Shown in pieces: positions 36,230 through 43,943 of a stretch of 64,000 nucleotides of DNA; within the stretch, counting starts at the first letter, position 1, and each line of letters begins with the position of its first letter. The stretch is from Streptacidiphilus fuscans (GTDB lineage: Bacteria > Actinomycetota > Actinomycetes > Streptomycetales > Streptomycetaceae), in NCBI RefSeq assembly GCF_015690355.1, contig NZ_JADPRT010000004.1:332291-396290 (forward strand), given 5' to 3'. The position numbers and the translations under genes were made by a program. The notes below the pieces were generated by a model. It saw only the letters and a program-made list of their open reading frames with translations, was not told the origin of the DNA and did not search any database.

Positions 36230-37306
36230 CTAGGGCAGCTGCACGTGGCGGAACCGCCGGGGGAAGAGCCGGGCGGGAAGACTCCGCCACGCCGGCTCGT
36301 CCGCAGGCAGTCGCAGCTCGTAACAGCTGTAGGAGAGACCGGCGGCCTGGGCGACCCGGGCGACCTCGGTGTCGCGCATGCCGAGTGCCGACATGGTCAG
36401 CAGGCGTCGGCCGACCGCGTCGAGGAGCAGGATCCTGACCTCCGTTCGTTGGTCCCGGTGTTCGCGCAGCCAGATCAGCTCGACCGGTACCGCGGGCAAG
36501 GGCGCGCTGGGCGTGGGCGGCGGCGCGTCCGGGCCCAGGGGGAGCTCCAGGGTGCGGCCGGGTGCGTACGAGAGGGCCAGGGCCGTCCCGGTCCAGCTGA
36601 CCGCGGCGCTGCCGATCCACTGTTCGTCCACCCAGCCGAGGTCGTGACGGCCGCGCACCAGACGGATCCGGCCCCGGTTGGGTCGGGCGGTGCAGGGCTC
36701 GCCGAACTCGCCGCGCGCCGGAGTGAAGCGGCGAGGTACCGGTCGGCCGTACCTCCCGCGGGCCGGATCGAAGACCAGCGGCCTGACCTGATGCACCCTG
36801 GCGGCCAGCGCCTGGGTCTCCTCCAGCAGGCGACCGCTGCGCACTGCCCACCGCAGCCCGGACGGCGCGAACAGCCACAGCACCGTTTCCACCAGCACCG
36901 GAACCGGTGCCAGCAGTGCCGACCACACTGCCGCGACGCCGACGTCGTGCGCGAGCACGCCCCGAGTCGCGAGCCAGAGCGGCAGGCCGACCGACGCTGC
37001 CGTCGCCAGAACTGTGGTCACCCGCAGGGCGATCCTCCGGCTCAGCCGCCGCAGGCGGAGCGCGTCCGCCTGACCCTCCTCCGGTGCCGTCCAGGCCCGC
37101 CACCCCACGGCCGTGACCAGCAACGGCAGGGCGGTGGCCAGCCACAGGTCCCGGACGGCGGCGGCGTGATGGTCGGCTCCGACGGCGACGCAGACCGCTG
37201 CGGCCAGCGCCGGCCCGGCGGTCAGCAGGTTCCTGCCGAGTCGCCTCCAGAACACTGTGACCCGGTACTGAAAACGGGATATGACAGCCCGTTGCATCAC
37301 GTCCAC
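36230..37306 (-). CDS. Membrane protein of unknown function, paralogue 2
   Basis: The 358-aa protein is a clear paralogue of its downstream neighbour: same membrane layout, TAPEEGQADALRLRRLSRRIALRV, RILLLDAVGRRLLTM and GMRDTEVARVAQAAGLSYSCYELR. GTG 37306 has GGGGGAG about five bases upstream and matches the start of the other copy. Relative to paralogue 1 it lacks the final 25 or so residues. It is transcribed first, 45 bases before paralogue 1, so both likely form one operon produced by tandem duplication. Confidence 0.75.
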   Translation of the reverse strand: MDVMQRAVISRFQYRVTVFWRRLGRNLLTAGPALAAAVCVAVGADHHAAAVRDLWLATALPLLVTAVGWRAWTAPEEGQADALRLRRLSRRIALRVTTVLATAASVGLPLWLATRGVLAHDVGVAAVWSALLAPVPVLVETVLWLFAPSGLRWAVRSGRLLEETQALAARVHQVRPLVFDPARGRYGRPVPRRFTPARGEFGEPCTARPNRGRIRLVRGRHDLGWVDEQWIGSAAVSWTGTALALSYAPGRTLELPLGPDAPPPTPSAPLPAVPVELIWLREHRDQRTEVRILLLDAVGRRLLTMSALGMRDTEVARVAQAAGLSYSCYELRLPADEPAWRSLPARLFPRRFRHVQLP

Positions 37307-37500
37307 GGCGCTCCCCCGATCCCCCGTGTGCGCCCGACAGGAGGAGTATCCGCCCGAATCGGCCCTCGGGTACCCCAGTCGGACACTTTCGGTCCCGGTT
37401 AGGCCCACCTCTACGCCGGTTGCCGGTGGTCCGGTGCGGTGGTGAGCTTGAGGGGAGCCCAGAACCGGCAGAGCAGCGTGGGGAAGCGGGTGACGACGGG

Positions 37501-37704
37501 ATGAAGGCGAAAGTAGGTGACCGGTTGCGCTTCCTGGGACACCAGGTGGGCGCGCCCGACCACTTCGGTCGGGTGGTCGAGGTGATGGGCAAGGAAGGCG
37601 ATCCGCCGTACCTGGTCGAGTTCGACGACGGGCACCGGGCCGAGGTCTTCCCCGGGACCGACTGCGAACTCGAACACGCGGGTGCCCATCACAGCGCCGC
37701 GTAG
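37501..37704 (+). CDS. DUF1918 protein (67 aa)
   Basis: This small protein contains the VGDRLRFLGHQVGAPDHFGRVVEVMGKEGDPPYLVEFDDGHRAEVFPG pattern of DUF1918, an SH3-like barrel of unknown function common in actinobacteria. A second member lies at 41392. ATG 37501 has no strong ribosome binding site. A 13-bp hairpin follows 26 bases after its stop. Confidence 0.85.
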   Translation: MKAKVGDRLRFLGHQVGAPDHFGRVVEVMGKEGDPPYLVEFDDGHRAEVFPGTDCELEHAGAHHSAA

Positions 37705-37729
37705 ACCGCAGAGAGCCGAGAAGACGAGC

Positions 37730-37759
37730 CGTAGCCCCGCGCAGCCGCGCGGGGCTACG
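37730..37759 (+). terminator. Perfect 13-bp hairpin after the DUF1918 gene
   Basis: CGTAGCCCCGCGC pairs perfectly with GCGCGGGGCTACG around the loop AGCC. It is a very strong stem with no T-tract, and separates the DUF1918 gene from zwf. Confidence 0.8.
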
Positions 37760-37938
37760 CCATTCGAGTGAACGCCGGTTCGGGGCTGCCGGATCGCCGA
37801 GATCTCTGGGGAGACCGGACCGGGGCCGCGCCTCGGGCGCGCGCACCCGACCTCCGAACGGCCCAACTGCGTCGCCGGAAGCAATGGAATTCCGGCCGCG
37901 CGGCACGTCTGGGGCAGCGGACGGGTACGGCTGCGCCC

Positions 37939-39444
37939 ATGTGTGCAGCAGCAGCTCCGTCCCAGGTCCCCGCTTCGGCCGCCTCGGCTGCGTCCGACAC
38001 CGCCGCCGCGCTGGAGGGCGCCGACGTGCTGGTGCTCTTCGGCATCACCGGCGACCTGGCCAGGAAGATGATCCTGCCCGCCCTCTACCGCCTCTGCGAG
38101 AGCGGCCTGCTGACTGTGCCCGTCGTGGGTGTCACCACCCGCGCCTGGGACGACGGCATGCTGCGCGCGCACGCCCGGGACGCGGTGACAGAGGCGGTCA
38201 CCGACTTCGACGAAGCCGTGTTCCAGCGCTTCGCCGCGCAGCTGTCCGTCGTCGCCGGGGTCCACGCCGACCCGAACACGATGAAGCCCCTCGCCGAGGC
38301 GATCCACGGATTCGCCGCCGTCTACCTGGCCGTCCCGCCGTCGCTCTTCCTTCCCTTGGCCAAGGCACTGGCCGAGGCCGGGCTCAACCGCAGTGCGCGG
38401 CTGGTCGTGGAGAAGCCGTTCGGTCACGACCTCGCCTCCTGCCGCGAGCTGCAGACCGATCTGGAGCGGTACTTCGACGACGACCACCTGCTGCACGTCG
38501 ACCACTTCCTCGGGGAGGAGGCCGTGCGCGGCCTGCCGGGCCTGCGCACCGCCAACACGCTGCTGACCCCGGTCTGGAGCCGCGACTGGATCGACAACGT
38601 GCAGATCACCCTGGCCGAGGACTTCGGCGTCGAGGACCGCGGCTCCTTCTACGACGCGGTCGGCTGCATCCGCGACGTGATCCAGAACCACCTGCTGCAA
38701 CTCCTCGCCTACCTGGCCATGGAACCGATCGGCACCGAGGCGCTGCGGACCAAGGGACAGCCCGACGCCCAGGCCAAGGCAAAGGCCCGCGCGGCCGAGG
38801 CCCTGCGTCTGCTCCAGGCGGTACGCACGATCCGGCCCGAGGACGCCGTCCTCGGCCAGTACCAGGGATATCAGCAGGTGACCGGGGTCCGACCCGACTC
38901 GACCACCGAGACCTACGCGGCGCTGCGCCTCTCCATCGACAACGAGCGCTGGTCCGGGGTGCCCTTCTACATCCGCAGCGGAAAGTGCCTTGCCGCCACG
39001 GCCACCGAAGTGGTCGTCCAACTGCGCGCACCGTCGTTGATCGCCGGTACCCAGCGGGGAGGCGGCGGCAGCCACGGCACGCCGCCCGACCTGATCCGGT
39101 TCCGGGTCAAGCCGAACCCCGGCCTGACGTTCGCCGTCACCCTGGAGCGCCCGGAACCGCCGCACGAGCGGGTGACCGGCGCGGCCGGCGTCGACTTCGA
39201 GACGGTGCTCGGCCGTGAGCCGCTGCCCTACGAGACCGTGATGAACGCGGCGATCGTCGGCGACCCGATCCCCTTCGCCACGTTCCCCTGCATCGAGGAG
39301 GCCTGGCGGATCGTGGCGGACGTGATCGACACCGGCAGCCGCCCGATCCCGTACGAGCAGGGCAGTTGGGGGCCGGATGCCGCTCGGCGGCTCGTGCCGG
39401 GCGAGGGCTGGCACCAGCCGCTCTGGGCGCTGCCGGGCACGTGA
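37939..39444 (+). CDS. zwf: Glucose-6-phosphate dehydrogenase
   Basis: The 501-aa protein binds NADP via FGITGDLARKM (about 34-44), has the substrate motif HVDHFLGEE (RIDHYLGKE equivalent) and RLVVEKPFGHDL. It converts glucose 6-phosphate to 6-phosphogluconolactone, supplying NADPH. The start ATG 37939 follows the pattern MCAAAAPSQVPAS; the open frame upstream to 37768 is unsupported. It stands alone between a hairpin and a small gene rather than in the usual tal-zwf-opcA operon, so it may be an additional isozyme tied to redox stress genes nearby. Confidence 0.92.
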   Translation: MCAAAAPSQVPASAASAASDTAAALEGADVLVLFGITGDLARKMILPALYRLCESGLLTVPVVGVTTRAWDDGMLRAHARDAVTEAVTDFDEAVFQRFAAQLSVVAGVHADPNTMKPLAEAIHGFAAVYLAVPPSLFLPLAKALAEAGLNRSARLVVEKPFGHDLASCRELQTDLERYFDDDHLLHVDHFLGEEAVRGLPGLRTANTLLTPVWSRDWIDNVQITLAEDFGVEDRGSFYDAVGCIRDVIQNHLLQLLAYLAMEPIGTEALRTKGQPDAQAKAKARAAEALRLLQAVRTIRPEDAVLGQYQGYQQVTGVRPDSTTETYAALRLSIDNERWSGVPFYIRSGKCLAATATEVVVQLRAPSLIAGTQRGGGGSHGTPPDLIRFRVKPNPGLTFAVTLERPEPPHERVTGAAGVDFETVLGREPLPYETVMNAAIVGDPIPFATFPCIEEAWRIVADVIDTGSRPIPYEQGSWGPDAARRLVPGEGWHQPLWALPGT

Positions 39445-39489
39445 GCGGGTTAAGTGGCGGGTTGTGCGGGATGGGCGTGCGCTTGAGGT

Positions 39490-39654
39490 ATGAGCGACGA
39501 CGACATCATCACCGCCTGGACGGAACGCCTGCGGATGCAGGCTCCCGGCCTCTCGCCCGAGCGGGCGCGCCTCTTCGTGCGGGACCTGTTCTACGCGGCC
39601 CAGCGTGAGCTGGACAAGGAGCAGGCGGAGGCCGACTTCGACCGCGAGGAGTAG
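39490..39654 (+). CDS. Small acidic hypothetical protein (54 aa)
   Basis: ATG 39490, preceded by TTGAGGT, starts a 54-aa frame: MSDDDIITAWTERLRMQAPG, then a helical, Glu/Asp-rich tail ending DFDREE. Codon use is as G+C-rich at third positions as the neighbours, which supports coding. It lies 45 bases after zwf and may be co-transcribed. No family was recognised. Confidence 0.55.
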   Translation: MSDDDIITAWTERLRMQAPGLSPERARLFVRDLFYAAQRELDKEQAEADFDREE

Positions 39655-39704
39655 CCCTCAGCAGGGCCGCCGGGAGATCCCGTCCAGGGATCCGTCCGGA
39701 GAGA

Positions 39705-40625
39705 TCAGGGCACGATCACCAGCTTGCCCCGGGTGTGACCGGTCCGGCTGGCGTCGAAGGCGGCGGCGACCCGGTCGAGCGGGAAGGTCTGCGCGACCTC
39801 CACGGTCAGCGCGCCCCGGTCGATCACGGTGGCCAGTTCGGCCAGCTTCACGCCGTCCGGGCGGACCCAGATCCACATGCCGCCGTGCTGCTCGACGGTC
39901 GGGTCGGCGACGGACGCGTTCCGCCCGCCCGGCGCGAGCACGGCCAGGGTGACCTCCAGCTGTCCGCCGACGAAGTCCGCGACGGCGGTGACGCCGTCCG
40001 GAGCCAGGGCGCGGACCCGCTCGGCCACGCCGTCGCCGTAGGCCACCGGCTCGGCTCCCAGCTTGCGCACGTAACCGTGGTTCCGCTCCGACGCCGTGCC
40101 GATCACCTTGGCCCCGCGGTCGACGCCCAGCTGCACGGCCATGCTGCCCACGCCGCCCGCCGCGCCGTACACCAGCAGCACGTCGTCCGGGCCGACGCCC
40201 ATCCGATCCAGGGTGCGCAGCGCGGTCAGGCCCGCCAGCGGCAGGCCGCCCGCCTGGGCCCAGTCCAGCGAGGCCGGCTTGCGGGCGACGTGCTGGGCGG
40301 AGACCGTGACCAGCTCGGCGAAGGTGCCCGCGTGGATGTCGTCCTTGCGGGCGTAGGACATGACCGGGTCGCCCGGTGCGAACTCGGGCGTGTCCGGGCC
40401 GACGGCGACGACCGTTCCGGCCACGTCCCAGCCCGGGATCACCGGGAAGACGGTGTCCATCATCGGCTCCAGGCCGCCGGCCATGACCTTCCAGTCCACG
40501 GGATTCACCCCGGCGGCCCGGACCTTGATCAGCACCTGGCCGGGCCCGAGCTTGGGATCGGGCACCTCGCCGTACCGGAGCCGGGAGTTGTCCACGGCAA
40601 AGGCTTCGTATGTCACTGCGCGCAT
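39705..40625 (-). CDS. NADP-dependent oxidoreductase, quinone-reductase-like MDR
   Basis: The 306-aa medium-chain dehydrogenase/reductase has the GroES-like start (YGEVPDPKLGPGQVLIKVRAAGVNPVDWKV), PGWDVAGTVVAVG, and the NADP-binding LLVYGAAGGVGSMAVQLG (about 153-171). It lacks the zinc-binding cysteines of alcohol dehydrogenases, as in quinone oxidoreductases of the QOR type. ATG 40625 follows GGAGG. It is convergent with the small gene before it and divergent from hsp20. Confidence 0.87.
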   Translation of the reverse strand: MRAVTYEAFAVDNSRLRYGEVPDPKLGPGQVLIKVRAAGVNPVDWKVMAGGLEPMMDTVFPVIPGWDVAGTVVAVGPDTPEFAPGDPVMSYARKDDIHAGTFAELVTVSAQHVARKPASLDWAQAGGLPLAGLTALRTLDRMGVGPDDVLLVYGAAGGVGSMAVQLGVDRGAKVIGTASERNHGYVRKLGAEPVAYGDGVAERVRALAPDGVTAVADFVGGQLEVTLAVLAPGGRNASVADPTVEQHGGMWIWVRPDGVKLAELATVIDRGALTVEVAQTFPLDRVAAAFDASRTGHTRGKLVIVP

Positions 40626-40889
40626 GAGCAGACCTCCTCACAGCCATCCTCTGCTCGTCGGCCGCAGCCCGCTCGCCGGTGCCCGGACCCAGGGAAATCC
40701 CGGTGACCCGGTTGCAGCAGCGGACCGCGCCGGGGGCTGCCGTGCGTGCCAGCATCGGAGGCGTGCCCCCACGGTCCGGTTCGACCGCCGCGTGTCGCTG
40801 GGCATCCCGGCGGGTTCGCCCCTGACGCCGCAGCAGAAGCAGCAGTACGAGAAGCAGCAGTTCGGCAGTACAGGCAGAGGAGCCACCCC

Positions 40890-41375
40890 ATGGCGAGCGA
40901 CCCCACCCGCCGCACCGGCAGTTCCGTCCCCGCATCCGTCCCCGCGCGCCAGGCGTGGTGGGCGGCGCACGACCCGGCCCTCGAACTCCAGCACCTCTGG
41001 GGCGAGGTGAGCCGCCTGTTCGAACGCGCCGCGCAGGACACCTCGGAGGCGCCCCGCCACTGGATGCCGGTGGCCGAGGAGGAGGACACCGGCGATGCGT
41101 ACGTGGTCCGCGCCGAACTCCCCGGCGTGCCGCGCGAGCGGGTCAGCGTGGAGCTGGACGGCAAGGAGCTGCACATCTCCGGCACCGTGGACGAGACCTC
41201 CGGGGGCAGCGCCCTCCGCCGCCGGACCGGCTCCTTCGCCTACGGCATCCGCGTGCCCGGCGACGTCGACAGCGCGGGCATCCAAGCCCGGCTCACCGAC
41301 GGGGTGCTGACGGTCACTCTGCCCAAGTCCGGCCAACCGGCCCGCCGCAGCATCGACATCGCCGTCGCGGAGTAG
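40890..41375 (+). CDS. Small heat-shock protein Hsp20/alpha-crystallin
   Basis: The 161-aa chaperone contains the alpha-crystallin domain from YVVRAELPGVPRERVSVELDGKELHISG to the conserved GVLTVTLPKSG (the GxLxxxxPK signature). The N-terminal WAAHDPALELQHLWGEVSRLF segment is helical. ATG 40890 is preceded by AGAGGAG; the frame to 40746 is rejected. No HAIR (HspR) or CIRCE sequence was seen in the 264-base spacer. Confidence 0.9.
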   Translation: MASDPTRRTGSSVPASVPARQAWWAAHDPALELQHLWGEVSRLFERAAQDTSEAPRHWMPVAEEEDTGDAYVVRAELPGVPRERVSVELDGKELHISGTVDETSGGSALRRRTGSFAYGIRVPGDVDSAGIQARLTDGVLTVTLPKSGQPARRSIDIAVAE

Positions 41376-41394
41376 TCAGCCGCTCAGCCGCTCA
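41376..41394. repeat. 8-bp tandem repeat at convergent gene ends
   Basis: TCAGCCGC is repeated at 41376 and 41384, followed by TCA at 41392, directly after the hsp20 stop (TAG 41373-41375). On the minus strand the repeated TCA reads TGA: the stop of the DUF1918 gene (41392) and two more downstream at 41384 and 41376, each in a different frame. Confidence 0.9.
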
Positions 41395-41613
41395 CAGATA
41401 ACAGGACTTGGGCGACACCGTCACCACGCGCGGCTTCCTGACCCGGATGTACGTGGCCGGGCTGGCGACGACGACGGCCTCGTGCCCGTCCTCGTACTCG
41501 ACCCGGTAGAGCGGGGCGGCGCCGCCGCTGAGGACCTCCTTGACCTTGGCGATCCGGTCGTTGGATCCGGCCGGGCCGTGCATCAGCAGCCAGTCCCCTT
41601 TGGCAGCCTGCAT
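41392..41613 (-). CDS. DUF1918 protein (73 aa)
   Basis: This is a second DUF1918 protein, with GDWLLMHGPAGSNDRIAKVKEVLSGGAAPLYRVEYEDGHEAVVVASPAT. ATG 41613 has GGGAGG nine bases upstream, and the longer frame to 41730 is not used. It lies convergent with hsp20 and divergent from the peroxidase/encapsulin operon, so it may share regulation with either. Function unknown. Confidence 0.85.
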   Translation of the reverse strand: MQAAKGDWLLMHGPAGSNDRIAKVKEVLSGGAAPLYRVEYEDGHEAVVVASPATYIRVRKPRVVTVSPKSCYL

Positions 41614-41681
41614 CGGGATCGCCTCCCAGGTGGCGCGGACGGCGGACACGTGAGAAATCCCCACCAGTCTAGGACCGCGTC

Positions 41682-41727
41682 CCGGACCACGCCGTCCGAG
41701 TCGCTGCCGGGCACGGGCGTGGTCCGG
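41682..41727. promoter_or_regulatory. Perfect 12-bp inverted repeat upstream of the DyP/encapsulin operon
   Basis: CCGGACCACGCC (41682-41693) is inverted exactly as GGCGTGGTCCGG (41716-41727), 22 bases apart, 42-87 bases before the peroxidase start. It could bind a dimeric regulator or form a leader hairpin. It does not resemble the Fur/Zur or LexA sites I know. Confidence 0.65.
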
Positions 41728-41768
41728 CACGTAGCATCGCAGCAGTAGACCCGCGCCGAGGGAGCCTT

Positions 41769-42743
41769 ATGGCTATTCCGCAGTCCGTCGTCGTGCCGCC
41801 TACCCGCGCGGCGGTATTTCTCGTCGGCACGATCGCCGAGGGGGGCGAACGGACCGTCCGCGACCTGCTCCAGAACCTGGCCGGCGTCATCCGCACGGTG
41901 GCGTTCCGCGCCCCGGGCGACGGGCTCGTCTGTGTCGCGGGCGTTGGCTCCGAAGCCTGGGGACGGCTCTTCCCCGGCGGCCCGCGGCCGCGGGAACTGC
42001 ACCCGTTCAAGGAGTTGGACGGCCCCGCCGGGCACCGCGCCCCGGCCACCCCGGGCGACCTCCTCTTCCACATCCGCGCCCAACGCATGGACCTATGCTT
42101 CGAGTTGGCCCGCCAGGTGACGGACCACCTGGGCGACGCCGTCACCGTGGTCGACGAGGTGCACGGCTTCAAGTACTTCGACGAGCGCGACCTGCTCGGC
42201 TTCGTCGACGGCAGCGAGAACCCGACCGGGCCGACCGCTGACGCCGCCGTCTACATCGGCGACGAGGATCCGCTGTTCCAGGGCGGCAGTTACGTGATCG
42301 TGCAGAAGTACCTGCACGACCTGGCCGCGTGGACGGCACTGCCCACCCCGGAGCAGGAGAAGGCGATCGGCCGCCACAAGTTCAGCAACGTCGAGTTCCC
42401 CGACGACGTCAAGGCGCCGAACGCGCACATCGCCGTCAACACCGTCGTCGAGAACGGCGTGCAGCGTCAGATCGTGCGCGAGAACATGCCGTTCGGCGCT
42501 GTGGGGAGCGGCGAGTTCGGGACCTACTTCATCGGCTACGCGCGCACCCCGGCGGTGACCGAGCGGATGCTGGACAAGATGTTCCTGGGGGATCCGCCGG
42601 GCAACACCGACCGCATTCTCGACTTCTCGACGGCCGTCACCGGCTGCCTGTTCTTCGTGCCGAGCGTGGACTTCCTGAACGCCGTCACCGTCGGCGGCAG
42701 CGACGCCGGCTCGCTGGGTGTCGGCAGTCTGAAGGACACCTGA
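41769..42743 (+). CDS. Dye-decolorizing peroxidase (DyP), encapsulin cargo
   Basis: The 324-aa haem peroxidase has the DyP signature GFVDGSENPTGP (catalytic Asp of GxxDG) and the haem-ligand region DDVKAPNAHIAVN (His) with ENMPFGAVGSGEFGTYFIGYA. Its C-terminus, DAGSLGVGSLKDT, matches the encapsulin cargo-loading peptide consensus (GSLxIGSL). It should oxidise substrates with H2O2 inside the shell encoded next. ATG 41769 follows GAGGGAG. The N-terminus QSVVVPPTRAAVFLVGTI is typical. Confidence 0.94.
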   Translation: MAIPQSVVVPPTRAAVFLVGTIAEGGERTVRDLLQNLAGVIRTVAFRAPGDGLVCVAGVGSEAWGRLFPGGPRPRELHPFKELDGPAGHRAPATPGDLLFHIRAQRMDLCFELARQVTDHLGDAVTVVDEVHGFKYFDERDLLGFVDGSENPTGPTADAAVYIGDEDPLFQGGSYVIVQKYLHDLAAWTALPTPEQEKAIGRHKFSNVEFPDDVKAPNAHIAVNTVVENGVQRQIVRENMPFGAVGSGEFGTYFIGYARTPAVTERMLDKMFLGDPPGNTDRILDFSTAVTGCLFFVPSVDFLNAVTVGGSDAGSLGVGSLKDT

Positions 42744-42773
42744 ACCAGTGTGAAGGAGCTAGGAGATACCGGT

Positions 42774-43571
42774 ATGAACAATCTGCACCGGGAGTTGGCC
42801 CCGATCACCCCGTCCGCCTGGTCCCAGATCGAGGAGGAGGCCCGCAGGTCGTTCAAACGCCATCTGGCGGGCCGCCGGGTCGTCGACGTGACGGGCCCGC
42901 AGGGCCCCGAGTTGGCGGCCGTCGGCACCGGACACCTCAAGGACATCGAGCCCCCGACCAGCGATGTCCGTGCCCGGCTCCGCGAGGTCCGGCCGCTGGT
43001 CGAGCTGCGGGTGCCGTTCACCGTCAGCCGTGCGGCCGTTGACGACGTCGAGCGCGGCTCCCAGGACTCCGACTGGCAGCCGGTCAAGGACGCCGCGCGG
43101 GTCATGGCCTTCACCGAGGACCGCGCCGTCTTCGACGGCTACCGGGCCGCCGGCATCGAGGGTATGCGCGCCCACAGCTCCAACTCGGTGCAGACGCTGC
43201 CCGCGGAGCCCGACGGCTACCCGGACGCCATCAGCAGCGCCCTCACCGCGCTGCGGCTGGCGGGCGTCGACGGCCCGTACTCGGTGCTGCTGGGCGCGGA
43301 CGAGTACCGCGCGGTCAGCGAGACCTCCGACCACGGCTACCCGATCGCCAAGCACGTCGCCAACATGATCGACGGCGAGGTGATCTGGGCGCCCGCGCTG
43401 ACCGGCGCGTACGTGCTGACCACGCGCGGCGGCGACTTCGAACTCCGGCTCGGCCAGGACCTGTCGATCGGCTACAGCACGCACGACCGGGAGAACATCG
43501 AGCTGTACTTCCAGGAGACGCTCACCTACCTCACCTACACGGACGAGGCTGTCGTGGTGCTGCGTCCCTGA
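42774..43571 (+). CDS. Family 1 encapsulin shell protein (linocin M18-like)
   Basis: The 265-aa protein aligns by eye with Family 1 encapsulins: NNLHRELAPITPSAWSQIEEEARRSFKRHLAGRRVVDVTGPQG at the start, an E-loop-rich middle, and the C-terminal DLSIGYSTHDRENIELYFQETLTYLTYTDEAVVVL. It self-assembles into an HK97-like icosahedral compartment that loads the upstream DyP through its C-terminal peptide. The genes are 30 bases apart and share a GGAG-type site before ATG 42774. A strong terminator follows, so this is a two-gene operon. Confidence 0.95.
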   Translation: MNNLHRELAPITPSAWSQIEEEARRSFKRHLAGRRVVDVTGPQGPELAAVGTGHLKDIEPPTSDVRARLREVRPLVELRVPFTVSRAAVDDVERGSQDSDWQPVKDAARVMAFTEDRAVFDGYRAAGIEGMRAHSSNSVQTLPAEPDGYPDAISSALTALRLAGVDGPYSVLLGADEYRAVSETSDHGYPIAKHVANMIDGEVIWAPALTGAYVLTTRGGDFELRLGQDLSIGYSTHDRENIELYFQETLTYLTYTDEAVVVLRP

Positions 43572-43585
43572 CCAGCCCACACGAA

Positions 43586-43614
43586 CAGGACCGGGCCGCT
43601 TCGGCCCGGTCCTG
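43586..43614 (+). terminator. Perfect 12-bp hairpin terminator after encapsulin
   Basis: CAGGACCGGGCC (43586-43597) pairs perfectly with GGCCCGGTCCTG (43603-43614) around the loop GCTTC. It ends the DyP/encapsulin operon and may also act on the convergent gene. Confidence 0.85.
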
Positions 43615-43620
43615 ACTCAT

Positions 43621-43646
43621 GAGGTGCTCGGGTGAGGTGCCCGGGT
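43621..43646. repeat. 13-bp direct repeat
   Basis: GAGGTGCTCGGGT (43621-43633) is repeated with one difference as GAGGTGCCCGGGT (43634-43646), directly beside the terminator and just downstream of the convergent small acidic gene. Confidence 0.8.
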
Positions 43647-43651
43647 AGCTG

Positions 43652-43933
43652 TCAGGTGTAGCTGGACGGCGGGAAGTCCTCGCGGTCCTTGCGGTGGACG
43701 CCCTTGTCGGGGGCGAGTTCGCCCTCGGCGACCTCGCGGTCGACCTCGGACTCCTCGCCGCTGTACTGCGCCTCGGAGCTGGGCTCCGCCTCGGGGTCCA
43801 GGCCGACCTCCTCGCGGTCGACCTCGGTGCGCTCCTCGAGCTCGTCCTCGTCGGGGCGGCGCGGAAGGCCGCCTCCGTGGCCCGTGTCGGGATTGCCTTC
43901 GACGGTCTTGTTGGACTTGTGGTGGTGCGCCAT
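43652..43933 (-). CDS. Small acidic hypothetical protein (93 aa)
   Basis: The product is hydrophilic and strongly acidic: an HHHKSNKTVEGNPDTGHGG start followed by Glu/Asp-rich DEDELEERTEVDREEVG. It lacks a membrane helix and is likely disordered. It is 10 bases downstream of the Clp ATPase gene, so it may be co-transcribed with it. ATG 43933 has GGAGAG seven bases before it. No family recognised. Confidence 0.65.
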   Translation of the reverse strand: MAHHHKSNKTVEGNPDTGHGGGLPRRPDEDELEERTEVDREEVGLDPEAEPSSEAQYSGEESEVDREVAEGELAPDKGVHRKDREDFPPSSYT

Positions 43934-43943
43934 GTCTCTCTCC

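Noticed and set aside
34407..37592. 1061-codon minus-strand open frame
   Set aside because: It crosses hypE and two real genes in other frames and its composition is Arg/Gly/Pro-rich without domains.
40626..40889. HspR (HAIR) or CIRCE element upstream of hsp20
   Set aside because: Neither CTTGAGT-N7-ACTCAAG nor the CIRCE repeat could be found; only isolated half-site-like words occur in the region and before the Clp gene.
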